Assembly: GCF_037102585.1 (NCBI RefSeq)
Contig: NW_027043839.1
Location: 1 to 33,683, forward strand
Direction: 5' to 3'
Origin: Saccharomycopsis crataegensis
Lineage: Eukaryota; Ascomycota; Saccharomycetes; Ascoideales; Saccharomycopsidaceae
DNA: 33,683 nt
Both the position numbers and the translations under genes were made by a program. Within the stretch, counting starts at the first letter, position 1, and each line of letters starts with the position of its first letter. Of the stretch, positions 10,752 to 20,424 are shown piece after piece. The notes under the pieces are model-generated. The model did no database searches, had not been told where the DNA came from, and saw only the letters and a list, made by a program, of their open reading frames with translations.

Positions 10752-10843
10752 ATATAATCTATATATAAAATTATATTTTATAACTAATATGGAAATTAGT
10801 TAAGGTTAGATTTATATCTAACTAATATAGATATATTCATTAA

Positions 10844-10915
10844 GCGGATGTAAGTTAATGGTTAAACCTGTAGTCTTCCAAACTATTTATCTGAGTTCGA
10901 GTCTCAGTATCCGTA
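10844..10915 (+). tRNA. trnG: tRNA-Gly (TCC)
   Basis: Acceptor GCGGATG/TATCCGT, anticodon stem GTAGT/ACTAT with loop CTTCCAA, T-arm CTGAG-TTCGAGT-CTCAG. It lies just upstream of rns and so probably punctuates the rRNA precursor. Confidence 0.95.
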
Positions 10916-10952
10916 ATAAAAAAAATTATATATTTTTATATATAATATAATA

Positions 10953-10969
10953 ATGTACTAAAAGTACAT
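10953..10969 (+). other. Stem-loop between trnG and rns
   Basis: Perfect 7-bp stem ATGTACT/AGTACAT with AAA loop, a few bases before the apparent rns 5' end. It probably helps define the rRNA 5' processing site. Confidence 0.45.
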
Positions 10970-10975
10970 ATTACA

Positions 10976-12575
10976 GTAGAAAAATTTAATTTACCTTGAG
11001 AACATGATGTTGGTTCCGGTTAAGCGCTATATAAGAACATAACACATGCAAATTAAACGTTATAATATATCTAAAGAATATTTTATTCTTATTGATTTAT
11101 ATTATGAAAGTAGTGAACCCGTGAGTAATTATTGGTATCTGAACTATATGATAAGGTTAAATACCTTTAAGAAAGTAATTTTGAAGAGAATTTATATTCT
11201 CGTCTATAGTCGAGCCAATACTGGTTTAAGGTAGTAGGGAGGATAATAGCCTCCCTAGCCGAGGATGCATAGCTAGTGATCACCGTCACAATGGCCACGT
11301 TGACGATGAAACATAGTCAATATCAAAGGATACTGCAGTGAGGAATATTGGGCAATGATCTAACGATTGACCCAGTTACTTATGAGGGTGATTATTATAA
11401 TATATGTATTTATTTTATAGATACATATTATTTTATAAATATATTTTATATATTTTACTATAATAAATTGAAATAAAATAAAACCCATAAACAGTGAGAA
11501 TAATGATGTTAGCTGTTTTAAAGGTCCCAACCAAAATTTGTGCCAGCAGCTGCGGTAATACAAAGGGGGCTAGCGTTAACAATAATGGCTTAAAGGGTCC
11601 GTAGAATGGTCTTGTTTTATAACTTTATAATAAGTTATATTAACATATATAAAAATGTTTATATATGGAAAAGATTAGAGTTTTGTTTTAAGTATATAGA
11701 ATTATAACAGTAAGGATGAAATAATAATAATTGTTATACGACTGCTAAGAATCGAAAGATATATACTAAATAAAAACTGACATTGAGGGACGTAGGCTAG
11801 AGGAGCGATATGGATTCGATACCCAAGTAGTTCTAGCTGTCAACTATGAGCACTGATACATGGTTTATGTATAAAGTGAAAACTAAGTGTTCCGCCTGGA
11901 GAGTACGTCCGCAAGGATGAAATTCTAGACAATAGACGGTTACAGCCTTGAGCAGTGGAGCATGTTGTTTAATACGATGATCCCCGTCAAACCTTACCAT
12001 ACCTTGGATTTATTTATTAGAAAAATAAAACAGGCGTTACATCGTTGTCTTCAGTTCGTGTCGTAAGATATTAGGTTAAGTCCATTAACGAACATAACTC
12101 TTGCATAATCTATATTAATGATTATGGATATCTCGTCTAATCATGAGATTGAAGAGAACAAAGACAAATCGTGATGGCCCTGATGGTATGGGCTACAGAC
12201 GTGCTACAGAAGACTAAGTACAATATTAAGCTAATGTGTAAATACTCGCTAAAAATATAAAACTTAGTACTACTTACTACATTTTTGTAATGATATAGTT
12301 AGTTGGATTAATAATCTGTAACTCGATATTATGAAAAAGGAATTGCTAGTAATCGTATATCAGATATGATACGGTGAATATGTCAGCTGTTTCGCACTAA
12401 CCACTCATCATATGGCAAGATAAATTTGGATCATAAGTATTTTCGAATTATTATAGTAGGATTATTATTTAATAATCTTTTTATTATATTATATTCATGA
12501 TATTCAGGACAGATTTAGATAGCTGTAAAGTTGAAATACGGTCGTGGTAGGGGAACCTGCTGCGGAGTTATTATT
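10976..12575 (+). rRNA. rns: Small subunit ribosomal RNA
   Basis: Recognised from the 5' segment ATGATGTTGGTTCCGGTTAA (yeast 15S-like), the 530 loop GTGCCAGCAGCTGCGGTAAT, the decoding-region segments GATGAAATTCTAGACAATAG and TGTTTAATACGATGATCCC, and the 3' end GGGGAACCTGCTGCGG. It is uninterrupted. Both ends are estimated from alignment by eye with yeast 15S rRNA and could shift by 10-20 nt. Confidence 0.95.
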
Positions 12576-12632
12576 ATCTTTAATATTCTATAAAAATATA
12601 AATCTATTATTATATAAATATATATTTCATAT

Positions 12633-12644
12633 ATATAAGTGATT
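12633..12644 (+). promoter_or_regulatory. ATATAAGTGATT 12-mer
   Basis: Exact copy followed by GTG, located between rns and trnW. Here it is in the sense orientation for trnW-nad4L-nad5, so a promoter role is plausible at this site. Confidence 0.4.
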
Positions 12645-12661
12645 GTGTATAATCTACAAAT

Positions 12662-12732
12662 AAGAATATAGTTTAAGGGTAAAACTGTGGATTTCAAATC
12701 CATTGTTGGGAGTTCAATTCTCTCTGTTCTTG
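12662..12732 (+). tRNA. trnW: tRNA-Trp (TCA)
   Basis: Acceptor AAGAATA/TGTTCTT, anticodon stem GTGGA/TCCAT with loop TTTCAAA. The TCA anticodon reads both UGA and UGG, consistent with TGA as Trp throughout the window. Confidence 0.96.
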
Positions 12733-12781
12733 AATTTAGATTTATATAAAAAAAATAAATATAAATATTATAGATATTTTT

Positions 12782-12790
12782 ATATAAGTA
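12782..12790 (+). promoter_or_regulatory. Mitochondrial promoter for nad4L-nad5
   Basis: Exact ATATAAGTA, 180 nt upstream of nad4L and just downstream of trnW. Confidence 0.6.
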
Positions 12791-12819
12791 TATCATATAC
12801 TTGAATAATCTCAGTATTA

Positions 12820-12828
12820 TTATAAGTA
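12820..12828 (+). promoter_or_regulatory. Second promoter match before nad4L
   Basis: TTATAAGTA followed by CCTAAAT, 30 nt after the first match. The two could be tandem starts. Confidence 0.55.
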
Positions 12829-12969
12829 CCTAAATATAAAGAATATTTTTACATATATTTGTATTTAGATTGATATATATTATATCTTGAGATATATCTA
12901 TATCTATATTATTATATTAATAAATAAAATTACATGATTATGAATAAAAATAAAAAAAAATAAAAAAAA

Positions 12970-13236
12970 ATGAGTATAACTTTAATTTTATTATTAACAG
13001 GTCTATTAGGATTTGTTTTAAATAAAAAAAACATAATTTTATGTTTTATTAGTATTGAAATAATGTTATTAGCAATTACATTATTAATACTACAAGGTAG
13101 TGCGTTAATGGATGATATTACAGGTATTTTTTATGGAATAGTAGTATTATTATTAGCTGGAGCAGAATCTGCTATAGGATTATCAATCTTAGTAGCATAT
13201 TATAAATTAAGAGGGTCTTTATCATTAGACATTTAA
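12970..13236 (+). CDS. nad4L: NADH dehydrogenase subunit 4L
   Basis: 88-residue, three-helix complex I subunit of normal length. The second helix has the conserved pattern IEIMLLAITLLIL with its membrane Glu. The third has FYGIVVLLLAGAESAIGLSILV with the second functional Glu. It begins after an A-rich tract and ends 13 nt before nad5, the usual fungal nad4L-nad5 pair. Confidence 0.98.
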   Translation: MSITLILLLTGLLGFVLNKKNIILCFISIEIMLLAITLLILQGSALMDDITGIFYGIVVLLLAGAESAIGLSILVAYYKLRGSLSLDI

Positions 13237-13249
13237 TTAATATATAAAT

Positions 13250-15217
13250 ATGTTATTAATTACATTATTAAGTCCTTTTTTAGGTAGTATAATTTCTGGA
13301 TTATTTGGAAGATATATTGGTCCAGTATTAAGTAAACAAATTGTAATATTTACAATATTTATTTCTATGGTATTATCTTATTGTATTTTTATAGAAGTAG
13401 TTTTAAATGATAATGAAATTACTTTAAATATTTTACCTTGATTAACTATAGATACTTTAGAAGTAGATTGAGCATTTACAATTGATAAATTATCAGGTAG
13501 TATGTTAATCCCAGTTACTACTATTTCATTCTTTGTACATATATTTGCATATAGTTATATGTCAAGTGATCCTCATCAACCTCGTTTCTTCTCATATTTA
13601 TCATTATTCACTTTCTTTATGTTAATATTAGTTACAGGGAATAGTTATTTAACTATGTTTATTGGATGAGAATTTGTAGGGGTTACTTCATACTTATTAA
13701 TTTCTTTCTGATATACTCGTATAACTGCAATGAAATCCGCATTATCTGCTGTATTATTAAATAGAATGGGTGATACTTTCTTTATTATTGGAATGTTATT
13801 ATTATTCTCTACATTTGGTTCATTAAATTTTGATAGTATATTTACTATTACACCTTATATAGAAACAAATTTAATTAATTTAATTATGTTATGTTTTATT
13901 ATTGCTACTACTGCAAAAAGTGCACAATTTGGATTACATTCATGATTATTAATGGCTATGGAGGGTCCAACTCCTGTTTCTTCTTTATTACATGCAGCTA
14001 CAATGGTAACAGCTGGAGTTTATTTATTAATGAGATCTTCTCCAATATTAGAATTTAGTCCTATGATGTTAGGTGCTTGTCTTGCATTAGGAGGTATTAC
14101 TACAGGTGTAGCAGGATTAATAGCTATTGTATCTAATGATATTAAAAGAGTTATTGCTTTATCTACTATGAGTCAAATTGGTATGATGGTTATTGCTGTA
14201 GGTGTTTCTGCATATAATTTAGCATTATTCCATTTAGTATGTCATAGTGTATTTAAAGCTTTATTATTCATGTCAGCAGGAGCTATTATTCATTCAGTTA
14301 TTAACGAATCACAAGATTTAAGAACTTATGGAGGATTCTTACCTTTCTTACCTTTAACATATACATGTATTTTAATTGCATCATTATCATTAATGGCTAT
14401 TCCTAGTTTAACTGGATTCTATTCTAAAGATATTATCTTAGAAACATTAATAGGATCATTTGGTTTCTCTGGATTTGCTATTTATTGATTAGCATTATTA
14501 TCTGCTACTTTAACTTCGTTATATAGTATGCGTATTTTATATTTAACTTTCTTTAATACTCCAAATAGTCCAAAATATACTTATTTAAACTTACATGAAA
14601 TGGATTATGTAATGGTTATACCTATGTTTATCTTAGCTATTGGATCTATATTTGTAGGTTATATTTCTAGAGATATTTATTTAGGTATGGGTAGTCCATT
14701 TAATGCTTTATTTATTCATCCTAATAATTTACATTTAATTGAAACTGAATTTGCTTTAAGTTCTATATTTAAAGTATTACCATTAATTCTTGGTTTAGGA
14801 GGTAGTTTCATTTTATTATATATTTATGAATTTAATTATAAATTAATTAATGTTTATGATAATTCTATATTAAATAAAATTTATTTCTATTTAAATCAAA
14901 AAGTATTTAGTGATCAATTATTAAATAATTATATTATTAGAGGAGGTTTAAATTTAGGTGGTATCTTAAATCAACATATTGATAAAGGATTATTAAAAGT
15001 ATTTGGACCTAATGGTTTATGAGCTTTAACTAAAGTTATTTCTTTAACATTTAATAAATTAAGTTATGGTTCAGTATTTAGTTATGGTTTAATCTTAGTA
15101 ACTAGTATTACTATCGTTACTTTATGTATATCTATACATAATATTTTAGTTTTATTAATTTTATTAAGTATATTTACTTTAATAAATTTATTTAACTCAA
15201 ATAAATTATCTAATTAA
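13250..15217 (+). CDS. nad5: NADH dehydrogenase subunit 5
   Basis: 655-residue, largest antiporter-like subunit of complex I. Recognisable blocks are [53 protein letters not shown] (the canonical channel block), [29 protein letters not shown] and the [13 protein letters not shown] helix. Several TGA codons lie at conserved Trp positions, which breaks the frame under the standard code but not under code 4. The C-terminus contains the long lateral helix region. It is probably co-transcribed with nad4L. Confidence 0.98.
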
Positions 15218-15548
15218 TAATAAAATTATTTATTAAATTAAACATGGAAGTTTTCTTCCTATAAATTGACTAATTCAAATTTTTAATATAATTTTTCCTA
15301 TTAAAAATATAAAAAAATATTTATTAATAAAAAAAATATTCTTCTTTAAATAAAAAATTAAATAAATTGATTGATTTATGAATGAGTATTTTTATATTCT
15401 ATGCTATGGCTAAATTATTATATTTAATATATTATATATATTATTATTATACTAATTGAGATAGTATTGTAATCGATTATTACAATTATATAAATAAAAA
15501 AAAAGTATATTTTTTATATATATATATACGTATATATATATTTTTTAT
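15218..15548. other. nad5 3' spacer
   Basis: 331 nt without a gene. It contains a hairpin (15246-15259), A/T runs and an AAATATTCTT sequence near 15343 that weakly resembles the yeast 3'-processing dodecamer. No conserved RNA was recognised. Confidence 0.5.
15246..15259 (+). terminator. Stem-loop after nad5
   Basis: GGAAG-TTTT-CTTCC, 29 nt past the nad5 stop. It is a candidate 3'-end or processing structure for the nad4L-nad5 message. Confidence 0.4.
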
Positions 15549-15615
15549 AGATTGATAGAGGGGAAATTAAATGTTTTATATACATTAAATATTGGTTCGA
15601 ATCCAATTAAATCTA
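15549..15615 (+). tRNA. tRNA-like gene with TAT anticodon and reduced D-arm (Ile-type paralog)
   Basis: 67 nt. Acceptor AGATTGA/TAAATCT has one A-G mismatch. The anticodon stem AATGT/ACATT is perfect with loop TTTATAT, and the T-arm ATTGG-TTCGAAT-CCAAT is perfect. The D region is only 14 nt (TAGAGGGGAAATTA) and forms no normal stem. The 3' half closely resembles tRNA-Ile(GAT) 170 nt downstream, so it looks like a diverged duplicate. The UAU anticodon would read AUA Ile codons. It may be a functional D-arm-poor tRNA or a decaying copy. Confidence 0.6.
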
Positions 15616-15680
15616 CTAATATACAATAATTTAATATTTATTACATAACTATTATAGTATTAATATTATATACTAATATT

Positions 15681-15689
15681 TTATAAGTA
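15681..15689 (+). promoter_or_regulatory. Promoter match before trnI-cox2
   Basis: TTATAAGTA between the TAT tRNA-like gene and tRNA-Ile(GAT). It is weaker than the exact match at 15770. Confidence 0.45.
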
Positions 15690-15769
15690 TTTGAGAAATT
15701 CTTTTAAAGGCATATAATAATATATAATATTAATATAATATATAAATATATATATATTTATATAAGTAC

Positions 15770-15778
15770 TATACTTAT
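15770..15778 (+). promoter_or_regulatory. Mitochondrial promoter for trnI-cox2
   Basis: Exact ATATAAGTA ending 4 nt before tRNA-Ile(GAT) and followed by CTATACT. The same extension follows the promoters at 20384(-) and 25748(-), so the start-site context is shared. Confidence 0.7.
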
Positions 15779-15781
15779 TAT

Positions 15782-15853
15782 AAGTTTATAATTCAAGGGT
15801 TAGAATGTAATGTTGATAACGTTAAAATACTGGTTCGAATCCAGTTAAACTTA
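15782..15853 (+). tRNA. trnI: tRNA-Ile (GAT)
   Basis: Acceptor AAGTTTA/TAAACTT, D-stem ATTC/GAAT, anticodon stem TAATG/CGTTA with loop TTGATAA, T-arm ACTGG-TTCGAAT-CCAGT. Standard decoder of AUU and AUC. Confidence 0.95.
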
Positions 15854-15859
15854 AATTAA

Positions 15860-15929
15860 ATTATCTTAAGATAATAGAAAGAATAATATTATAGTATTAT
15901 TCTTAAGCATTTCTATACTATATAGTATA
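15860..15929 (+). repeat. Three palindromes in the cox2 leader
   Basis: ATTATCTTAAGATAAT (15860-15875) is a perfect palindrome. AAGAATAATA/TATTATTCTT (15879-15904) is a 10-bp stem with a 6-nt loop. TATACTATATAGTATA (15914-15929) is a second perfect palindrome. They fill the 108-nt trnI-cox2 spacer. Confidence 0.6.
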
Positions 15930-15961
15930 CTATTTTATATTTATTATAAAAATAATAACAA

Positions 15962-16714
15962 ATGTTAAACTTTTTAACATCACAATTCATCATTTTAAAT
16001 GATGTACCTACACCCTGAGGTGTATATTTCCAAAACAGTGCAACACCTAACCAAGAAGGTATAATAGAATTACATGATAATATTATGTTCTATTTAGTAT
16101 TAATTTTCTGTTTAGTATCATGAATCTTATATACTAGTGTTCGTACTTTCTCAGCTAACCCTATAGCTTATAAATATATTAAACATGGACAAACAATAGA
16201 AATTATTTGAACTATTTTACCTGCTTTAGTATTATTAGTTATTGCTTTCCCTAGTTTCATTTTATTATATTTATGTGATGAAGTAATTTCACCAGCTATG
16301 ACAATTAAAGCTATTGGATTACAATGATACTGAAAATACGAATATAGTGATTTCATTAATGATAGTGGAGAAACAATAGAATTCGAATCATATTTAATTC
16401 CAGATGATATGTTAGAAGATGGTCAATTAAGAATGTTAGATACTGATACATCAATCGTATGTCCTATAGATACACATATTAGATTTATTGTAACATCAGC
16501 TGATGTTATTCATGATTTCTGTGTACCTAGTTTAGGTTTAAAAATTGATGCAGCTCCTGGTCGTTTAAACCAAATATCTGCTTTAATTCAAAGAACTGGA
16601 GTATTCTATGGACAATGTTCAGAATTATGTGGAGTAGCTCATTCAGCTATGCCTATTAAAGTAGAAGCTGTTACATTACCAGAATTCTTAGAATGATTAA
16701 ATGATCAAGAATAA
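15962..16714 (+). CDS. cox2: Cytochrome c oxidase subunit 2
   Basis: 250-residue electron-entry subunit of complex IV. It has an N-terminal leader like the cleavable yeast presequence, two membrane helices, the aromatic motif LQWYWKYEY and a C-terminal copper domain. The CuA ligands are present in CSELCGVAH (C219, C223, H227) with the earlier ADVIHDF His. The ATA codon in GQTIEIIWT lies at a conserved Ile, supporting ATA as Ile. TGA is Trp in TPWG, SWIL and EFLEW. Confidence 0.99.
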
Positions 16715-16782
16715 TTATTATAAATTATTATTTTTTATAAATATATATATATTTATATATTAAATATATCTATTATAATTTA

Positions 16783-16791
16783 CTATAAGTA
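16783..16791 (+). promoter_or_regulatory. Mitochondrial promoter for trnT-trnE-cox3
   Basis: CTATAAGTA on the plus strand, 21 nt before tRNA-Thr. Confidence 0.55.
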
Positions 16792-16812
16792 GTATAATAA
16801 TATATTATTATA

Positions 16813-16886
16813 GTTATATTAGCTCAATTGGCTAGAGCATTCGTTTTGTAATCGAAAGGTTTGGGGTTCGACTCCCTAATATAACA
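16813..16886 (+). tRNA. trnT: tRNA-Thr (TGT)
   Basis: Acceptor GTTATAT/ATATAAC, D-stem GCTC/GAGC, anticodon loop TTTGTAA, T-stem GGGG/CTCC. It is the only Thr tRNA seen. Confidence 0.94.
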
Positions 16887-16891
16887 TATTA

Positions 16892-16963
16892 GATCTTATC
16901 GTCTAACGGTTATGACATCTCTTCTTCATGGAGAAAGTGCCGGTTCGATTCCGGCTGAGATTA
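16892..16963 (+). tRNA. trnE: tRNA-Glu (TTC)
   Basis: Acceptor GATCTTA/TGAGATT with wobble pairs, anticodon stem TCTCT/GGAGA with loop TCTTCAT, T-arm GCCGG-TTCGATT-CCGGC. It lies 5 nt after tRNA-Thr. Confidence 0.94.
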
Positions 16964-17050
16964 ATTAATTTTACATTTTAATTATAAATTATAAAAATTA
17001 TTATTAAATAATTCTTATTAATTACAAGATTTTATTATTTTTAATAAAAT

Positions 17051-17860
17051 ATGACAAAAAATACTAGAAGTCAATTCCAATTATTCCCCTTTCATTTAGT
17101 TCAACCATCTCCTTGACCTATCTTTATTTCATTTGCTTTAATGTCATTTGCTTTATCATTTGCATTTACTATGCATGGTTATATTGGTAATTTATACGTA
17201 TTAGGTTTAAGTATAGTAGTAGTATTATTTAGTATGACATTATGATTTAGAGATATTATTGCAGAAGCTACATTCTTAGGAGATCATACAATAGCTGTTA
17301 GAAAAGGTTTAAATTTAGGATTTATATTATTTGTATTATCTGAAATATTAATTTTCGCTGCTATCTTCTGAGCTTACTTCCATAGTGCTATGTCACCTAA
17401 TATTGAATTAGGTAATGTTTGACCACCTGTAGGTATTGAAGCTATAGGTCCTACAGAATTACCTTTACTTAATACCATTATATTATTAGCTAGTGGGGCT
17501 ACTATTACATACTGTCACCATGCTTTATTACAAGGTAGCCGTACTAATGCTTTATTAGGATTAGGTTTAACTTTCTGATTAATTGTTATATTCGTTTTAT
17601 GTCAAATAGTAGAATATACTAATGCTGCATTTACTATCTCTGATGGAGTATTTGGTTCTGTATTCTTCTGTGGTACAGGATTACATTTCTTCCATATGGT
17701 TATGTTAATTATTATGTTAGGTATTTGTTATTGAAGATTACGTAATTATCACTTTACTACTAATCATCATGTAGGTTACGAAACTACTGTTCTTTATTTA
17801 CATGTATTAGATGTTATCTGATTATTCTTATATATTGTTATGTACTGATGAGGTTCATAA
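17051..17860 (+). CDS. cox3: Cytochrome c oxidase subunit 3
   Basis: 269-residue complex IV subunit with seven membrane helices, of normal yeast length. The N-terminus [23 protein letters not shown], the central acidic helix segment [20 protein letters not shown], and the HGTHF-like segment [15 protein letters not shown] are conserved. TGA is Trp at many family Trp sites, including the C-terminal YWWGS. It follows trnT-trnE and is the last plus-strand gene before the nad4/cob minus block. Confidence 0.99.
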
Positions 17861-17894
17861 TATAATAAATATAATTATATTATATTTAATTACC

Positions 17895-17918
17895 TATACT
17901 TATTTTTTAATAAGTATA
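17895..17918 (+). terminator. Hairpin after cox3
   Basis: Perfect 10-bp stem TATACTTATT/AATAAGTATA with a TTTT loop, 35 nt past the cox3 stop and at the convergence with minus-strand trnP. It may terminate or trim transcripts from either side. Confidence 0.45.
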
Positions 17919-17931
17919 ATATATATATTAC

Positions 17932-17943
17932 AATCACTTATAT
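17932..17943 (-). promoter_or_regulatory. ATATAAGTGATT 12-mer
   Basis: Exact 12-mer on the minus strand followed by GTA, between cox3 and the 3' side of trnP. No sense gene follows on this strand; a transcript starting here would be antisense to cox3. Confidence 0.4.
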
Positions 17944-17973
17944 TAAATAATATTATTATAAATTAATAATAAT

Positions 17974-18046
17974 TCAGATAGGATAGACTTGAACTATCTA
18001 GGTCTGCTCCCCAACAACAGTGCCGATCCACTTTGGCTTCTATCTG
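17974..18046 (-). tRNA. trnP: tRNA-Pro (TGG)
   Basis: Acceptor CAGATAG/CTATCTG, D-stem GCC/GGC, anticodon stem CTGTT/AGCAG with loop GTTGGGG, T-arm GATAG-TTCAAGT-CTATC. It lies 200 nt beyond nad4 on the same strand. Confidence 0.94.
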
Positions 18047-18246
18047 ATAAGATAAATAATAAATATCTTATGTTTATTACAATACGCATAATTATGTATA
18101 TATTAAACTATGATATATAATATAATACAATATTATCTAATAAATTTATTTTTAATTTTTACCTGATAATATTTTGTAAAATAATACTTTCCCCAAATAT
18201 AAAATAAACAGATATATTTATTTATCTACTTTTATAAAATATCAAA

Positions 18247-19710
18247 TTATACAATATGATATAAAACAGAAGAACAAGATAAGTTTAATAAATCTGTTAA
18301 AGGAGTAGGATATAATCCAAAGAATAGAGTAGGAATGAATAAATAATTCATTAAGAAAGTTTCTCTATTAGTTAAATCTTGAGTTACTTGTAAATAAGTA
18401 GATTTATTACCTCCTGTTAATTTATTAGTTAATTTCATTTGATAACTAGCACTTAATAATACTGAAATAGTACAAATAGCAGTTAATATAGGATGACTTT
18501 GGAAAGCTCCTATAAATGATAAGAATTCACCTAAGAAGTTAATAGATAATGGAGTACCTACATTACAGAAACTAAAGAATACTAAGTATATAGCTAATAT
18601 AGGCATAAAACTAGATAATCCTTGATAGTAATATACTAATCTATTATGATATCTATCATATAAAATACCTCCTACAATAATGAATAAAGCAGGTGATACA
18701 AATCCATGAGCAATACATAATAATAAACTACCTTCAATACCTATTAAATTATTAGCAAATACACCTAAAATACAAACACCTAAATGACTAATAGAACTAT
18801 ATGCAATAATAACTTTTAAATCTGTTTGTCTTAAAGTAACTAAACTAGTATAAACAATAGTTATTAAAGCTAATACATATACTCCAGGTAAATAATACAT
18901 TGTAGCATCTGTAAAGTTAGGAATTAATAATCTTAAAATACCATAAATAGCTAATTTTAAAATTACTCCAGCTAATAAAATAGATCCTCCTAAAGGAGAT
19001 TCAGAATGAACTACAGGTAATCAAGTATGTACTGGTAATAATGGAGTTTTAACTGCAATACCAATAAATATACCTAATCATAATATACATTGAATATCAA
19101 TAGATAACATAATATTTTCAATTCCTAAATAATCTGTAGTATTTAATAAATATATATATGTAGCAATACTTAATAACATAAATAAAGAACTACCTAATGT
19201 ATAAACTAATACATAATAAGCAGCTTTTTCTTTATTACTTGCACCATAAATACCTATTAATAAGAATAATGGAGCTAATGTACTTTCGAATAATACATAG
19301 AAAGAAACCATATCTAAACATAAAAAGTTTAAAATCATTAAAAATACTAACATTAATACTAAAGATACATACATAATATCTTTTTTATTATCTTTATTAT
19401 TTATATTAATATTTCAATTAGATAATAAAGCAATAGGTCCTAAAAAAGCAGTTAATAATATTAATACTAATGATATACCATCATATCCTCAATCTATATT
19501 TAAAATAGATTCTATTCCTTGAAATTCAACAACATTACTGTTGAATATATATCACATATATATAACTACATATAAAGTAATTATACTTATTGATAAAGAT
19601 AATTGTCTAATTATCACTTGGTTTGTAGAAGTAATTAATTTAATATTATTAATTAATAATATTAATATTAATCCAACTAAATTAATTAAAAATAATAATT
19701 TTATAGACAT
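18247..19710 (-). CDS. nad4: NADH dehydrogenase subunit 4
   Basis: 487-residue antiporter-like subunit of complex I on the minus strand. The start MSIKLLFLINLVGLI is the first Met after an upstream stop. Conserved blocks are FYVLFESTLAPLFLLIG, the AYSSISHLGVCILG segment, and HGFVSPALFIIVGGILYDRYHNR. The functional Glu in FYVLFEST and the Lys of the channel region are present. TGA serves as Trp at several sites. A string of seven tRNAs lies just upstream and is probably co-transcribed with it. Confidence 0.97.
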
Positions 19711-19791
19711 TTGGTCTAATAATTTTGATCTGTTAAATATTAAACTTCGAAATTATATATAATAGAGATTATTAATAAATATTAATCACTA

Positions 19792-19863
19792 TGAGAATAG
19801 GTGGATTTGAACCACCATGGTATTACTTAAAAGGTAATTGTTCTACCATTAAACTATACTCTC
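19792..19863 (-). tRNA. trnK: tRNA-Lys (TTT)
   Basis: Acceptor GAGAGTA/TATTCTC, anticodon stem ATTAC/GTAAT with loop CTTTTAA, T-arm GGTGG-TTCAAAT-CCACC. It is the tRNA closest to nad4. Confidence 0.95.
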
Positions 19864-19875
19864 TATTTAGAATTT

Positions 19876-19946
19876 TGCCCTTACAAGGAATTGAACCTCG
19901 ACTCATAAAGCTTCAATTTATTGCTCTACCGTTAAGCTATAAAGGC
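19876..19946 (-). tRNA. trnF: tRNA-Phe (GAA)
   Basis: Acceptor GCCTTTA/TAAGGGC, anticodon stem ATAAA/TTTAT with loop TTGAAGC, T-stem CGAGG/CCTTG. Confidence 0.94.
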
Positions 19947-19948
19947 TA

Positions 19949-20021
19949 AACTTATAGAAGGATTTGAACCTACCATTACTGACGTATGAGATCAGTGTTC
20001 TAACCTTTGAACTATATAAGT
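19949..20021 (-). tRNA. trnM: tRNA-Met (CAT), elongator
   Basis: Acceptor ACTTATA/TATAAGT, anticodon stem CTGAT/GTCAG with loop CTCATAC. It resembles the yeast mitochondrial elongator Met tRNA in the acceptor-D segment. It lies 2 nt from tRNA-Phe. Confidence 0.88.
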
Positions 20022-20065
20022 TTTTTATATAGTAGTATATATATTATATAAATATATAGTTATTG

Positions 20066-20136
20066 GGTAAATACTGCGAATCGAACGCAGATAAGATCCG
20101 CCACAAGAATCCGCTTTACCATTAAGCTATATCTAC
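20066..20136 (-). tRNA. trnH: tRNA-His (GTG)
   Basis: Acceptor GTAGATA/TATTTAC, anticodon stem GATTC/GGATC with loop TTGTGGC. The discriminator is C, and an encoded G sits at the -1 position (20137), the His identity pair. Confidence 0.94.
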
Positions 20137-20146
20137 CTAAAATTAT

Positions 20147-20218
20147 TAGAATTACAGAGTTTCGATCTCTGTTACAACCATTATGAGTGGTTTGCTTTAC
20201 CAATTAAGCTATAATTCT
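20147..20218 (-). tRNA. tRNA with CAT anticodon (Met, or Ile reading AUA)
   Basis: Acceptor AGAATTA/TAATTCT, anticodon stem AACCA/TGGTT with loop CTCATAA, T-stem CAGAG/CTCTG with the unusual loop ATCGAAA. It is a third CAT tRNA besides the elongator (19949) and initiator (25655). In bacteria and some mitochondria, such an extra CAT tRNA is modified to lysidine and decodes AUA as Ile, which fits the AUA use here. Confidence 0.85.
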
Positions 20219-20235
20219 TTATATATATATTTATT

Positions 20236-20320
20236 CGGACAAAGAGAGATTCGAACTCCCGGTATTTTACAATACATAATAGCTCAAATATTACACCATA
20301 AACCACTCGGACATTTATCC
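20236..20320 (-). tRNA. trnS: tRNA-Ser (TGA)
   Basis: Acceptor GGATAAA/TTTGTCC, anticodon stem TAATA/TATTA with loop TTTGAGC, and a long variable arm TGTATTGTAAAATAC. It decodes UCN. Confidence 0.93.
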
Positions 20321-20383
20321 TTATATTTATATTTAGATAAATATTTTTTTTTATTATAAAATATATATTATAGTATAGTATAG

Positions 20384-20392
20384 TACTTATAA
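20384..20392 (-). promoter_or_regulatory. Mitochondrial promoter for trnS-M-H-M-F-K-nad4
   Basis: TTATAAGTA on the minus strand followed by CTATACTA, 64 nt before tRNA-Ser(TGA). The downstream context matches the trnfM promoter at 25748. Confidence 0.65.
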
Positions 20393-20424
20393 AATATATA
20401 TATAATAATATATATTATATAATA

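Noticed and set aside
11046-11563. Two short open frames (plus and minus) in this stretch
   Set aside because: They lie inside the small rRNA and have no protein-like features.
12515-12796. Minus-strand 93-codon frame
   Set aside because: It overlaps the rRNA 3' end and tRNA-Trp and looks like random AT-rich translation.
19541-19762. Plus-strand 73-codon frame
   Set aside because: It is antisense to the nad4 N-terminus, which is well supported.
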